Positions 1-5,602 of a stretch of 6,297 bases of DNA are shown in pieces; within the stretch, counting starts at the first letter, position 1; each line of letters starts with the position of its first letter. The notes below the pieces were generated by a model. That model had not been told where the DNA came from and did no database searches. It saw only the letters and a list, made by a program, of their open reading frames with translations. Source of the DNA: Flavobacterium psychrophilum (lineage in GTDB: Bacteria; Bacteroidota; Bacteroidia; Flavobacteriales; Flavobacteriaceae); NCBI GenBank assembly GCA_945878515.1, contig CAMCTL010000186.1, forward strand, positions 1 to 6,297, given 5' to 3'. The translations under genes and the position numbers were made by a program.

Positions 1-215
1 TAACCTACAGAAATACAAACAATTTTTCCGAACTCGGCCCAAATTCCGGCTCGTTCATAAAAATTTTCAGGAGTTTGTTCGTCTTTGCGCTGGTATTGCG
101 TTTTGTGTTCCCAAAGTGTTTTCATTTCATCGTCCAAAGTGTTGAAATCTGCTACTTCTGGAACGGTTTCTATGTCGAGAAACAAGATGTTGTTGAGGTT
201 TATTTTTTCTATCAT
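1..215 (-). CDS. Predicted 3'-5' exonuclease, PolB exo-2 type (N-terminal part only)
   Basis: Reading leftward from the ATG at 215-213 gives an open frame of 71 complete codons that runs off the left edge, so only the N-terminus is visible. It begins MIEKINLNNILFLDIETVPE. The DIET stretch at residues 14-17 matches the DxE (Exo I) metal-binding motif of DEDD-type 3'-5' exonucleases. The following part (YQRKDEQTPENFYERAGIW, then FGKIVCISVG) resembles the predicted PolB exonuclease-like 2 family that is widespread in Bacteroidota. Such enzymes would remove nucleotides from DNA or RNA 3' ends with two metal ions; the substrate of this branch is not known to me. The later Exo II and Exo III motifs lie outside the window, so catalytic completeness cannot be judged. 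It lies 101 nt downstream of the MGMT stop on the same strand. The ATG follows an A-rich stretch with no Shine-Dalgarno, as is usual in this phylum. Family call fairly sure. Confidence 0.78.
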   Translation of the reverse strand, partial: MIEKINLNNILFLDIETVPEVADFNTLDDEMKTLWEHKTQYQRKDEQTPENFYERAGIWAEFGKIVCISVG

Positions 216-223
216 GATTTCTA

Positions 224-278
224 CACGAATTGCACGAATTTACACTAAAATAAATCGTTATTAGTATTTCACGAATTT
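224..278. repeat. Short CACGAATT direct repeats upstream of the exonuclease gene
   Basis: CACGAATT occurs at 224-231 and 233-240, and CACGAATTT recurs at 270-278 (on the gene strand, AATTCGTG). The first two copies are one base apart and end 9 bases upstream of the exonuclease ATG, so they lie in its untranslated leader. The word is a familiar intergenic motif in Bacteroidota genomes, known to me from memory; no function is established here. The rest of this 101-nt gap is A/T-rich and I see no clear promoter or hairpin in it. Confidence 0.5.
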
Positions 279-316
279 AAAAATAAATTTGGACTTTTGA
301 ATTTTTCTTTTAAATT

Positions 317-787
317 TTAAAACAAACTTTCCTGTTTACTTGGATTTTCGTGTTCCAATAACCACTTTTTACGCCACAAACCTCCAGCATAACCCGTGAG
401 CGAACCATCAGTTCCGATTACTCTATGACACGGAATGACAATCCATAACGGGTTTTTACCATTAGCCGAAGCCACGGCACGAATAGCTTTGGCATCGCCT
501 AATTTCTTTGATAATTCCAGATATGACATCGTTTTCCCGAAAGGGATTTCAAGTAAACCTTTCCAAACTTTTTGTTGAAATTCGGTTCCTAATGGATTTA
601 ATTTGAAAGTAAAATTGGTTCTTTTTCCGTCGAAATAATCGTTGAGTTGTGAAACTGCATCTTGCAAAACAGTTGGAATTGTAATAGAAACCTTGCCTTG
701 ATCGGAAACTGAAATGACAGAAACTCCGTCTTCATCGCCTATAATCTTGGCAAATCCCAAAGGCGTTTTTATGTATGCTGTTTCCAT
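317..787 (-). CDS. ogt: Methylated-DNA--protein-cysteine methyltransferase (O6-alkylguanine-DNA alkyltransferase)
   Basis: This 156-residue protein is a suicide repair enzyme that moves the alkyl group from O6-alkylguanine (and often O4-alkylthymine) in DNA to its own cysteine. The active-site block IPCHRV carries the acceptor Cys120 with His121. The upstream helix-turn-helix is recognisable: Phe70-Trp75 opens the domain, Tyr89 and the arginine finger Arg103 sit in the RAVASANGKNP stretch, and Asn112-Pro113 precede the active site. Glu147 in WLLEHE completes the usual hydrogen-bond network. The N-terminal domain (about 1-60) is short and lacks the AraC and zinc segments of Ada, so this is an Ogt-type stand-alone enzyme of normal length. 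The C-terminus is QESLF, which resembles a sliding-clamp-binding pentapeptide. The gene follows the cytochrome after a 199-nt gap containing a likely terminator, so it probably has its own promoter. ATG at 787-785, stop TAA. The family is certain; the symbol ogt is by analogy. Confidence 0.95.
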   Translation of the reverse strand: METAYIKTPLGFAKIIGDEDGVSVISVSDQGKVSITIPTVLQDAVSQLNDYFDGKRTNFTFKLNPLGTEFQQKVWKGLLEIPFGKTMSYLELSKKLGDAKAIRAVASANGKNPLWIVIPCHRVIGTDGSLTGYAGGLWRKKWLLEHENPSKQESLF

Positions 788-810
788 TTTATAAATGTAA
801 CGAAATTAAA

Positions 811-837
811 CACAAAGAGCACAAAGAAGGCACAAAG
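811..837. repeat. Triple CACAAAG short direct repeat upstream of the MGMT gene
   Basis: CACAAAG is present at 811-817, 820-826 and 831-837, giving spacings of 9 and 11 bases. On the gene strand it reads CTTTGTG three times, 24 to 50 bases upstream of the MGMT start codon. Each copy contains TTTG, the core of the Bacteroidota -7 and -33 promoter elements, so the array may overlap the promoter. However, no copy has the full TAnnTTTG. Similar arrays occur between genes in related genomes, by recollection. Confidence 0.5.
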
Positions 838-896
838 TTCAAAAAGAAGCATGTAATAAAAAAACAAAAAAATTTGTTGAATTTCTAGTATTTTTT

Positions 897-980
897 AGCC
901 TCGATAGAAGGGAAAATCCTTTTATGAGGCGATTTTTCTTCGCCTCATAAAAGATTTGGAATGATAGCGGGATTAGCTCC
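897..980 (-). ncRNA. flavo-1-like structured intergenic element with 14-bp hairpin; likely terminator of the haem operon
   Basis: A perfect 14-bp inverted repeat (919-932 with 940-953) encloses a 7-base loop. With one bulged base (C918) it extends by four more pairs (914-917 with 954-957). On the minus strand the element starts GGAGCTAATCCCGCTATC and ends with CTTCTATCGAGGCT. These flanks, with a central hairpin ending in AAAGGATTTTCC, resemble a family repeated between genes across Flavobacterium. I believe, from memory, that it corresponds to the flavo-1 RNA motif. It begins 6 nt after the cytochrome stop codon, and a short U-run follows the hairpin, so intrinsic termination of the hemE-hemF-hemB-cytochrome transcript is the simplest role. 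The near-perfect stem would also form on the other strand. The hairpin is seen directly; the family name and orientation are inference. Confidence 0.55.
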
Positions 981-986
981 AAAAAA

Positions 987-1433
987 TTATTTTAAAGTTG
1001 AATAAACATAAGCCTCTAAAGCCTTTAGTTCTTCCTCGGTCATTGCTTTTGTAATTGCAAAATTGGCCTTCATTACTTCGTATTGCGATGGGTCAACAAT
1101 GGGTTTGCCCTCTCCTTTTAGGAAAGTTACCATATCACCGTTTTTTTCTTTGTAGATTTTGGCAATGTCTTGCAAGCTTGGGCCTACTGCTTTTACGTCA
1201 GTTTTGTGACACGCAATACAGGCACCTTTTCCGTTAAAAAGTGTCAAACCCAAATCTTCTGGTTTTTGAACTTCGGTTGCAGCTTCAGTAGTGGTTTCTG
1301 TTGTTGTTTCAATCGTGGTTTCAGTTGCGGTTGTTTCTGGCGCAGAAGCTTCCTCGGAATGCTCTTTTTTACAGGAAAGTACGGATAGTAGACCTGCAGA
1401 TAATAAGGATAGTAGTACTGTTTTTTTACTCAT
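987..1433 (-). CDS. Small monohaem c-type cytochrome, predicted lipoprotein
   Basis: From the ATG at 1433-1431 the protein is 148 residues. A lipoprotein signal (MSKKTVLLSLLSAGLLSVLSC) places the lipid-bearing cysteine at Cys21. Residues about 26-57 form a Thr/Glu-rich, ETTTETTTEAATE-like flexible linker. The haem domain follows: CIACH at 72-76 binds haem covalently, VGPSL at 83-87 is the usual proline loop, and Met121 (or Met131) is the likely distal ligand. It is a class I, c551-like electron carrier tethered to a membrane on the exported side; its redox partner is unknown. An in-frame ATG at 1478 would add 15 polar residues in front of the signal peptide. I prefer 1433 because a charged N-extension before a lipoprotein signal is unlikely and AAAAAAT directly precedes this ATG, typical of Bacteroidota starts. 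It follows hemB by 48 nt, consistent with cotranscription of a haem user with haem synthesis genes. Confidence 0.9.
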   Translation of the reverse strand: MSKKTVLLSLLSAGLLSVLSCKKEHSEEASAPETTATETTIETTTETTTEAATEVQKPEDLGLTLFNGKGACIACHKTDVKAVGPSLQDIAKIYKEKNGDMVTFLKGEGKPIVDPSQYEVMKANFAITKAMTEEELKALEAYVYSTLK

Positions 1434-1481
1434 ATTTTTTATGTTTATTTTTTGGTATTCTTGAATCTTCGATTTCATGGT

Positions 1482-2492
1482 TTATTTATTTAAAATTATT
1501 GCTGCTTCTTTGGCAAAATAAGTCGAAATTAAACTTGCTCCGGCTCTTTTGATACACATTAATTGTTCCATCATGATCTTGTCGTGGTCGAGCCAACCCC
1601 TTGCGGCAGCGGCTTTGATCATGGCATATTCGCCTGAAACGTGAAAAACCGTTACTGGAACGTTTACTGCATTTTTTACTTCACGAACGATGTCAAGATA
1701 GGCAATTCCCGGTTTTACCATAACCATATCGGCCCCTTCTTCTACATCCATTAAGGCTTCTTTTATGGCTTCGATGCGGTTGGCATAATCCATTTGGTAG
1801 GTTTTTTTATCTTTTGGCACTTCGATCGGCTTAGTATCAGACGTTGTATCTTTAGGAGCACTGTCTAATGCATCACGGAAAGGACCATAAAATGCCGAAG
1901 CATATTTGGCCGAATAACTCATAATTCCAACATTATGAAATCCTGCGGCATCCAACCCTTCGCGCAAACGCAAAACACGACCATCCATCATATCGCTTGG
2001 CGCTACAAAATCGGCACCAGCTTGGGCGTGCGATACTGCCATTTTTACTAAGGCTTCATTAGTAGAATCATTTTCTACATCTCCATTAGAAATAATGCCG
2101 TCGTGACCATAAATCGAATATGGATCAAGCGCTACATCAGGCATTACAACTATTTCGGGACAAGCTTTTTTGATGGCTTTTATGGTTCTTTGCATTAATC
2201 CATCAGGATTCCAAGCTTCTTTTCCAGTATTGTCTTTTAGGGATTCGTTTACTTTTACGTAAATGTTTACGGCACGAATTCCTAGTGCAAAAAGTTCCTT
2301 GACTTCTTCGACTGTTAAGTCAATGGAACGTCTGTAAATTCCAACCATAGAAGGAATTTCTTCTTTGATGTTTTCGCCGTCGACAACAAACATTGGAAAC
2401 ATAAAATCGGCTGGACTCAATGTTGTTTCGCGAACCAAACTCCTAATAGATTCGTTTATTCTTAATCTTCTGCCTCTTTGTAATGGAAACAT
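1482..2492 (-). CDS. hemB: Delta-aminolevulinic acid dehydratase (porphobilinogen synthase)
   Basis: HemB condenses two 5-aminolevulinate molecules into porphobilinogen, the first common tetrapyrrole step, in the cytosol. From the ATG at 2492-2490 the protein is 336 residues, a normal bacterial length. The Schiff-base lysines are Lys196 (SYSAKYASAFYGPFRDA) and Lys260 (MVMVKPG). The metal region reads DVALDPYSIYGHDG at 119-132. Where zinc enzymes have three cysteines this protein has Ala121, Asp123 and Asp131, so it should be of the zinc-independent, magnesium-type class. GADFVAPSDMMDGR (159-172) and FHVSGEYAMI (283-292) are further family blocks. A TTG 24 bases upstream (2516) is in frame, but MFPLQRGRRLR is the family-typical N-terminus, so the ATG is chosen. 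The loop at about 211-230 looks slightly longer than in family members I recall. The gene lies 43 nt after the DUF4421-like gene and 48 nt before the cytochrome, within the haem block. Confidence 0.97.
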   Translation of the reverse strand: MFPLQRGRRLRINESIRSLVRETTLSPADFMFPMFVVDGENIKEEIPSMVGIYRRSIDLTVEEVKELFALGIRAVNIYVKVNESLKDNTGKEAWNPDGLMQRTIKAIKKACPEIVVMPDVALDPYSIYGHDGIISNGDVENDSTNEALVKMAVSHAQAGADFVAPSDMMDGRVLRLREGLDAAGFHNVGIMSYSAKYASAFYGPFRDALDSAPKDTTSDTKPIEVPKDKKTYQMDYANRIEAIKEALMDVEEGADMVMVKPGIAYLDIVREVKNAVNVPVTVFHVSGEYAMIKAAAARGWLDHDKIMMEQLMCIKRAGASLISTYFAKEAAIILNK

Positions 2493-2535
2493 AATCAATA
2501 TGATTTTTAATTGCAAATTTATGATTAAATAAATA

Positions 2536-3480
2536 TTATAGCCCTATCTTTTGATGTACAGTTTCAAATACTTCTTTTACTTTTTTTGGTGGTTCAAATC
2601 GATATCCAACTGTAAAACTTAACGTTGAGACATTATCATTCAATTGTATTTTTGCTTCAGTATTTTGAACAAAAGCGAAATAATTTAGATTTAAAAAAGT
2701 GTAAAACGAATCGGAATTGTAACCCGTTTTGAAACTGGCATTCGACTCAAAAATACCTGAAATATTGCTATCAATATTGCTGATTCCTCCTCCAACAGCT
2801 AGTCCAGCCGAAATTAAAACCTTGTTGTTGATTACAAAATTATAATAATACGAGGGAGATACTGTCATTTCAAAAATATTGCTTTTTGTATCAGGACTTC
2901 CATCGTTCAAATCAAGATTGGTATAAAAAAAAGCAAAATTAGGAATAAAACTGCCCGAACTTTTGGTTTGCCATTGTTTTTGATTGGCTATTGTTTTGAA
3001 TGAAAAATTAGGATTAAAGATATACGAGCTAACCCCACCAATTTTGGTTGACCTTAAATCTCTAAAAGATGCTGTTGTTATACCATCATTCACGTAAAAC
3101 CCTTTTTGCTTGATAAATGTAAGTGTTTGCATCCATTGTTTTGCAATAAATCGTGTACTTATATTAAACAATTTTGAACCATTATTGTCTTTGTTTGAAT
3201 CAAAAAACCGAGGTGAAAAACCATAAGAGATATCAGCAAATTTATAGGAAATACTTGCACCAATTTGTTCTCTCCGATTTGGAATTAGATCCAAAGTGGT
3301 TTTGGCTCCACTAGAATTTTTAGTTACAAATTGAAAATTATTGGAAACATCCAAATAGTACAAGCTAGCAATCACACTTTCATCGTAAGATTTAAAATAA
3401 GGATTCGAAATAGTGTTTTCTTGAGCAAAACAGCCAAAAACACCTCCAATTACAATCAAAAAAAGTGTTTTTACAACCAT
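2536..3480 (-). CDS. DUF4421-like predicted outer-membrane beta-barrel protein
   Basis: The 314-residue product starts with a signal peptide (MVVKTLFLIVIGGVFGCFAQ; likely cleavage near residue 19-20). The rest is rich in alternating aromatic/polar strands, for example IGASISYKFADISYGFSPRF, FNISTRFIAKQWMQTLTFIKQKGFY, FIPNFAFFYTNLDL and VSTLSFTVGYRFEPP. It has many Asn/Ser/Gly turns, as in a small outer-membrane barrel. An LIPNRREQIGASISYKF block, a KGFYVNDG block and an FNPNFSFKTIANQKQWQTKSSGSF block resemble the Bacteroidota family DUF4421, whose function is unknown. The FGC in the signal is a poor lipobox (Phe at -2), so a lipoprotein is less likely. The C-terminal tail after the last strand (about 296-314) is charged. 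Its ATG lies inside the end of hemF, overlapping by 10 nt, and hemB follows after 43 nt, so it is probably translated with the haem genes. Role unknown; a link to haem, porphyrin or iron handling is suggested only by position. Confidence 0.68.
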   Translation of the reverse strand: MVVKTLFLIVIGGVFGCFAQENTISNPYFKSYDESVIASLYYLDVSNNFQFVTKNSSGAKTTLDLIPNRREQIGASISYKFADISYGFSPRFFDSNKDNNGSKLFNISTRFIAKQWMQTLTFIKQKGFYVNDGITTASFRDLRSTKIGGVSSYIFNPNFSFKTIANQKQWQTKSSGSFIPNFAFFYTNLDLNDGSPDTKSNIFEMTVSPSYYYNFVINNKVLISAGLAVGGGISNIDSNISGIFESNASFKTGYNSDSFYTFLNLNYFAFVQNTEAKIQLNDNVSTLSFTVGYRFEPPKKVKEVFETVHQKIGL

Positions 3481-4394
3481 ACTTTAGGTTTTTGTAATAC
3501 TTCTATTAACTTTTCTTCTTCACTTCCTTTTTCTGGATGATGGTCATAAACCCACTGAACGTGTGGTGGCAAACTCATCAAGATACTTTCTATTCTGCCG
3601 TTGGTTTTTAAACCAAATAACGTGCCTTTATCGTGAACTAAATTAAATTCGACATAACGCCCGCGTCGGATTTCCTGCCAAGTTCTATTAGCTTTCGAAT
3701 ATAGTAATTTTTTTCTTTTTTCGACAATTGGAATGTAGGCAGAAAGAAAACTATTGCCTACTTCAGTTACAAAGTTAAACCAATTTTCCATTGACATAGC
3801 ATCGGTCGCTTTGCAATAATCGAAAAATAATCCGCCAATTCCTCGTGCTTCATTCCTGTGAGCATTCCAAAAATAAGCATCACATTGCTTTTTATATTTT
3901 GGGTAAAAATCAGGATTGTGTTTGTCGCAAGCGGTTTTACAGGTTTGATGAAAGTGTTTTGCATCTTCCTCAAACAAATAATAAGGCGTTAAATCTTGTC
4001 CACCTCCAAACCATTGCTGAATTACTTTTCGTGAACCTGTACTGAGCGGAGCCGAAGTATCATACATTTCGAAATAGCGCCAATTCGCGTGAACCGTTGG
4101 CACCATTGGACTTTTTGGATGCAAAACCAAACTCAATCCGCAGGCAAAAAAATCGGCTTCACCCACGTTGAATAATTTTTGCATTGAATCAGGCAATTTT
4201 CCGTGAACTGCAGAGATATTCACGCCGCCTTTTTCGAAAACAGCTCCATTTTCAATCACTCGTGTTCGTCCGCCACCTCCTTCAGGTCGTTCCCAAATAT
4301 TCTCACGGAATTTCGTTGCACCATCAGCATCTTCCAATCCTTTGCAGATTTGGTCTTGAAGGTTTTGTATGTAGGTGTAAAATTTGTTTTTCAT
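3471..4394 (-). CDS. hemF: Oxygen-dependent coproporphyrinogen III oxidase
   Basis: HemF uses molecular oxygen to decarboxylate two propionates of coproporphyrinogen III to vinyl groups, giving protoporphyrinogen IX. The 307-residue length is normal for the family. Diagnostic blocks appear in order: GGGGRTRVIENG (39-50), GVNISAVHG (57-65), VHANWRYFE (101-109), WFGGGQDLTPYYLFEED (128-144), HRNEARGIGGLFFDY (179-193) and GRYVEFNLVHDKGT (245-258). Likely metal or catalytic residues by homology are His92, His102, His147 or His149, His179 and Asp134. The motif before His179 is KKQC rather than the commoner KKWC. This oxygen-requiring enzyme suggests an aerobic or facultative lifestyle; the oxygen-independent HemN/HemZ is not in this window. 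The ATG at 4394 lies 178 nt after hemE, behind an A/T-rich leader with no Shine-Dalgarno. Its stop overlaps the next gene's ATG (GTATGGTTGTAA), which suggests translational coupling. Confidence 0.97.
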   Translation of the reverse strand: MKNKFYTYIQNLQDQICKGLEDADGATKFRENIWERPEGGGGRTRVIENGAVFEKGGVNISAVHGKLPDSMQKLFNVGEADFFACGLSLVLHPKSPMVPTVHANWRYFEMYDTSAPLSTGSRKVIQQWFGGGQDLTPYYLFEEDAKHFHQTCKTACDKHNPDFYPKYKKQCDAYFWNAHRNEARGIGGLFFDYCKATDAMSMENWFNFVTEVGNSFLSAYIPIVEKRKKLLYSKANRTWQEIRRGRYVEFNLVHDKGTLFGLKTNGRIESILMSLPPHVQWVYDHHPEKGSEEEKLIEVLQKPKVWL

Positions 4395-4413
4395 TATTGT
4401 TTATTCTTAAAAC

Positions 4414-4503
4414 CAACGGATTGAAATCTATTGCTAAAATGTTATCCGTTCCTAATCAATGGATTAAAATCCGTTGCTACAAAATGTATCGTTCCTACGG
4501 AAC
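4414..4503. repeat. Two-copy palindromic intergenic repeat between hemE and hemF
   Basis: Two diverged copies of a roughly 43-bp unit lie head to tail at 4414-4454 and 4457-4497. Each begins with an imperfect palindrome: 4414-4422 faces 4425-4433, and 4457-4465 faces 4468-4476 (CAATGGATT facing AATCCGTTG, one wobble pair). Each then continues with a TGCTA-AAATG word and ends in CGTTCCTA. The second copy closes with GTTCC-TAC-GGAAC at 4491-4503, a perfect 5-bp palindrome. Units of the type AACGGATT-AATCCGTT followed by GTTCCTACGGAAC are, from memory, dispersed between genes in Flavobacterium and relatives. There is no open frame of note here. Confidence 0.65.
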
Positions 4504-4545
4504 TTTTGCGTATTTGTGAGAGCCATCGGCGCGGAACATTTTGTA
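4478..4545. repeat. 10-bp inverted repeat overlapping the hemE-hemF repeat (possible large hairpin)
   Basis: TACAAAATGT at 4478-4487 is matched perfectly in inverted orientation by ACATTTTGTA at 4536-4545, leaving 48 bases between the arms. The interior holds the GTTCC/GGAAC palindrome (4491-4503), and a second GGAAC lies at 4533-4537. The transcript could therefore fold as a branched hairpin or switch between two pairings of GUUCC. It lies between hemE and hemF, where a weak terminator, processing site or mobile-repeat boundary are all possible. The pairing is seen directly; any role is inference. Confidence 0.45.
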
Positions 4546-4572
4546 AGGCTGGAATTTAGTAAAGTTTACCGA

Positions 4573-5601
4573 CTACTGCTTTCTATACTCTTTCACCGCA
4601 TCAACAAAAGCCTTAGCGTGATCTACAGGAATATTTGGTAAAATTCCGTGACCTAAATTGGCGATGTATTTATCTTTTCCGAATTCGTCAATCATTTCAT
4701 GAACCATTTTCTTGATAACAGGAATTGGCGAAAGCAATCTTGATGGATCAAAATTTCCTTGCAAAGTGACTTTTCCACCAGACAAATAACGTGCATTTCT
4801 TGGCGTACAAGTCCAATCTACTCCAAGTGCCGAAGCTCTACTTTTTCCCATTTCGCCAAGGGCAAACCAACATCCTTTTCCGAAGACAATGACTTGCGTT
4901 TCGTCTGCCAATGCATTAACGATTTGGTTGATGTATTTCCAAGAGAATTCCTGATAATCCACTGGCGAAAGCATTCCGCCCCAAGAATCGAAAATCTGAA
5001 TGGCATTGCAACCTGCTTTTACTTTTTCTTTTAAATACAAAATGGTCGTGTCGGTGATTTTTTGCAATAAAGTGTGCGCTGCAACAGGGTTTGAAAAACA
5101 AAATCCTTTGGCAGTATCAAAACTTTTCGAACCTTTTCCTTCCACAGCATAACAGAAAATCGTCCAAGGAGAACCCGCGAAACCAATCAATGGCACCTCA
5201 TCGTTCAACATTTCTTTGGTCAATTTTATGGCATCAAAAACGTAGTCTAAAGTTTCATTTACATCTGGAACAAAAACCTGATTGACTTGTTCCATTGTGC
5301 GAATTGGATTTGGGATAATCGGGCCTAAATTGTCTTTCAATTCTACGTGAATCCCCATCGCTCTTGGCACTACCAAAATATCCGAAAACAAAATCGCTGC
5401 GTCCGGTCCAATTCTACGAATGGGTTGCACGGTGATTTCTGCGGCCAATTCTGGCGTTTCGCAACGGGTAAAAAAATCATATTTATCACGCAATGCTCTG
5501 AATTCTGGTAAATATCTTCCAGCTTGACGCATCATCCAAACAGGTGGACGTTCAACAGTTTCTCCTCTTAATGCTTTCAGGAATAAGTCATTTTTGATCA
5601 T
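4573..5601 (-). CDS. hemE: Uroporphyrinogen III decarboxylase
   Basis: HemE removes four acetate carboxyls from uroporphyrinogen III to give coproporphyrinogen III, with no cofactor, in the cytosol. The 342-residue protein is full length. The first family signature is [16 protein letters not shown] (20-35), with substrate-contacting Arg25 and Arg29. [12 protein letters not shown] (72-83) holds the pivotal Asp74. [16 protein letters not shown] (140-155) is the second signature with Tyr151. QIFDSWGG (202-209) gives Ser206, LQGNFDP is at 280-286, and [14 protein letters not shown] (315-328) contains His318. All expected active-site residues are present. The ATG at 5601-5599 comes one base after the stop of the esterase gene (TAA-G-ATG), so hemE is probably translated by coupling or reinitiation and shares the upstream promoter, which lies outside the window. 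Stop TAG. The product feeds HemF, encoded next downstream. Confidence 0.98.
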   Translation of the reverse strand: MIKNDLFLKALRGETVERPPVWMMRQAGRYLPEFRALRDKYDFFTRCETPELAAEITVQPIRRIGPDAAILFSDILVVPRAMGIHVELKDNLGPIIPNPIRTMEQVNQVFVPDVNETLDYVFDAIKLTKEMLNDEVPLIGFAGSPWTIFCYAVEGKGSKSFDTAKGFCFSNPVAAHTLLQKITDTTILYLKEKVKAGCNAIQIFDSWGGMLSPVDYQEFSWKYINQIVNALADETQVIVFGKGCWFALGEMGKSRASALGVDWTCTPRNARYLSGGKVTLQGNFDPSRLLSPIPVIKKMVHEMIDEFGKDKYIANLGHGILPNIPVDHAKAFVDAVKEYRKQ

Positions 5602-5602
5602 C

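Noticed and set aside
833..868. Candidate Bacteroidota promoter for MGMT: TTTG (868-865) with GAACTTTG (840-833) on the minus strand
   Set aside because: The -7 element has GA instead of TA, and the 24-base spacer is just outside the usual 19-23; too weak to annotate.
1434..1478. N-terminal extension of the cytochrome from the ATG at 1478, 3 nt after the hemB stop
   Set aside because: It would put 15 polar residues (KSKIQEYQKINIKN) before a textbook lipoprotein signal. The ATG at 1433 has a more typical A-rich leader, so the longer form is unlikely, though close coupling to hemB makes it conceivable.
1055..1552. Plus-strand open frames opposite the cytochrome and the hemB 3' end
   Set aside because: Overlapping antisense shadows; the Cys/Phe-rich translations come from reading the Thr/Glu linker backward and have no family resemblance.
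2493..2516. hemB start at a TTG eight codons upstream
   Set aside because: The added residues (MQLKIILI) are not family-like and the codon is TTG; MFPLQRGRRLR from the ATG at 2492 is the expected N-terminus.
3767..3973. Minus-strand second-frame open frame inside hemF
   Set aside because: It lies wholly within hemF in another frame and its translation has no recognisable features.
4184..4519. Plus-strand open frames across the hemF 5' end and the repeat gap (including 4203-4424)
   Set aside because: They are antisense to the strongly supported hemF gene and run into repeats. Their products are rich in Cys, Phe and His with no recognisable domain.
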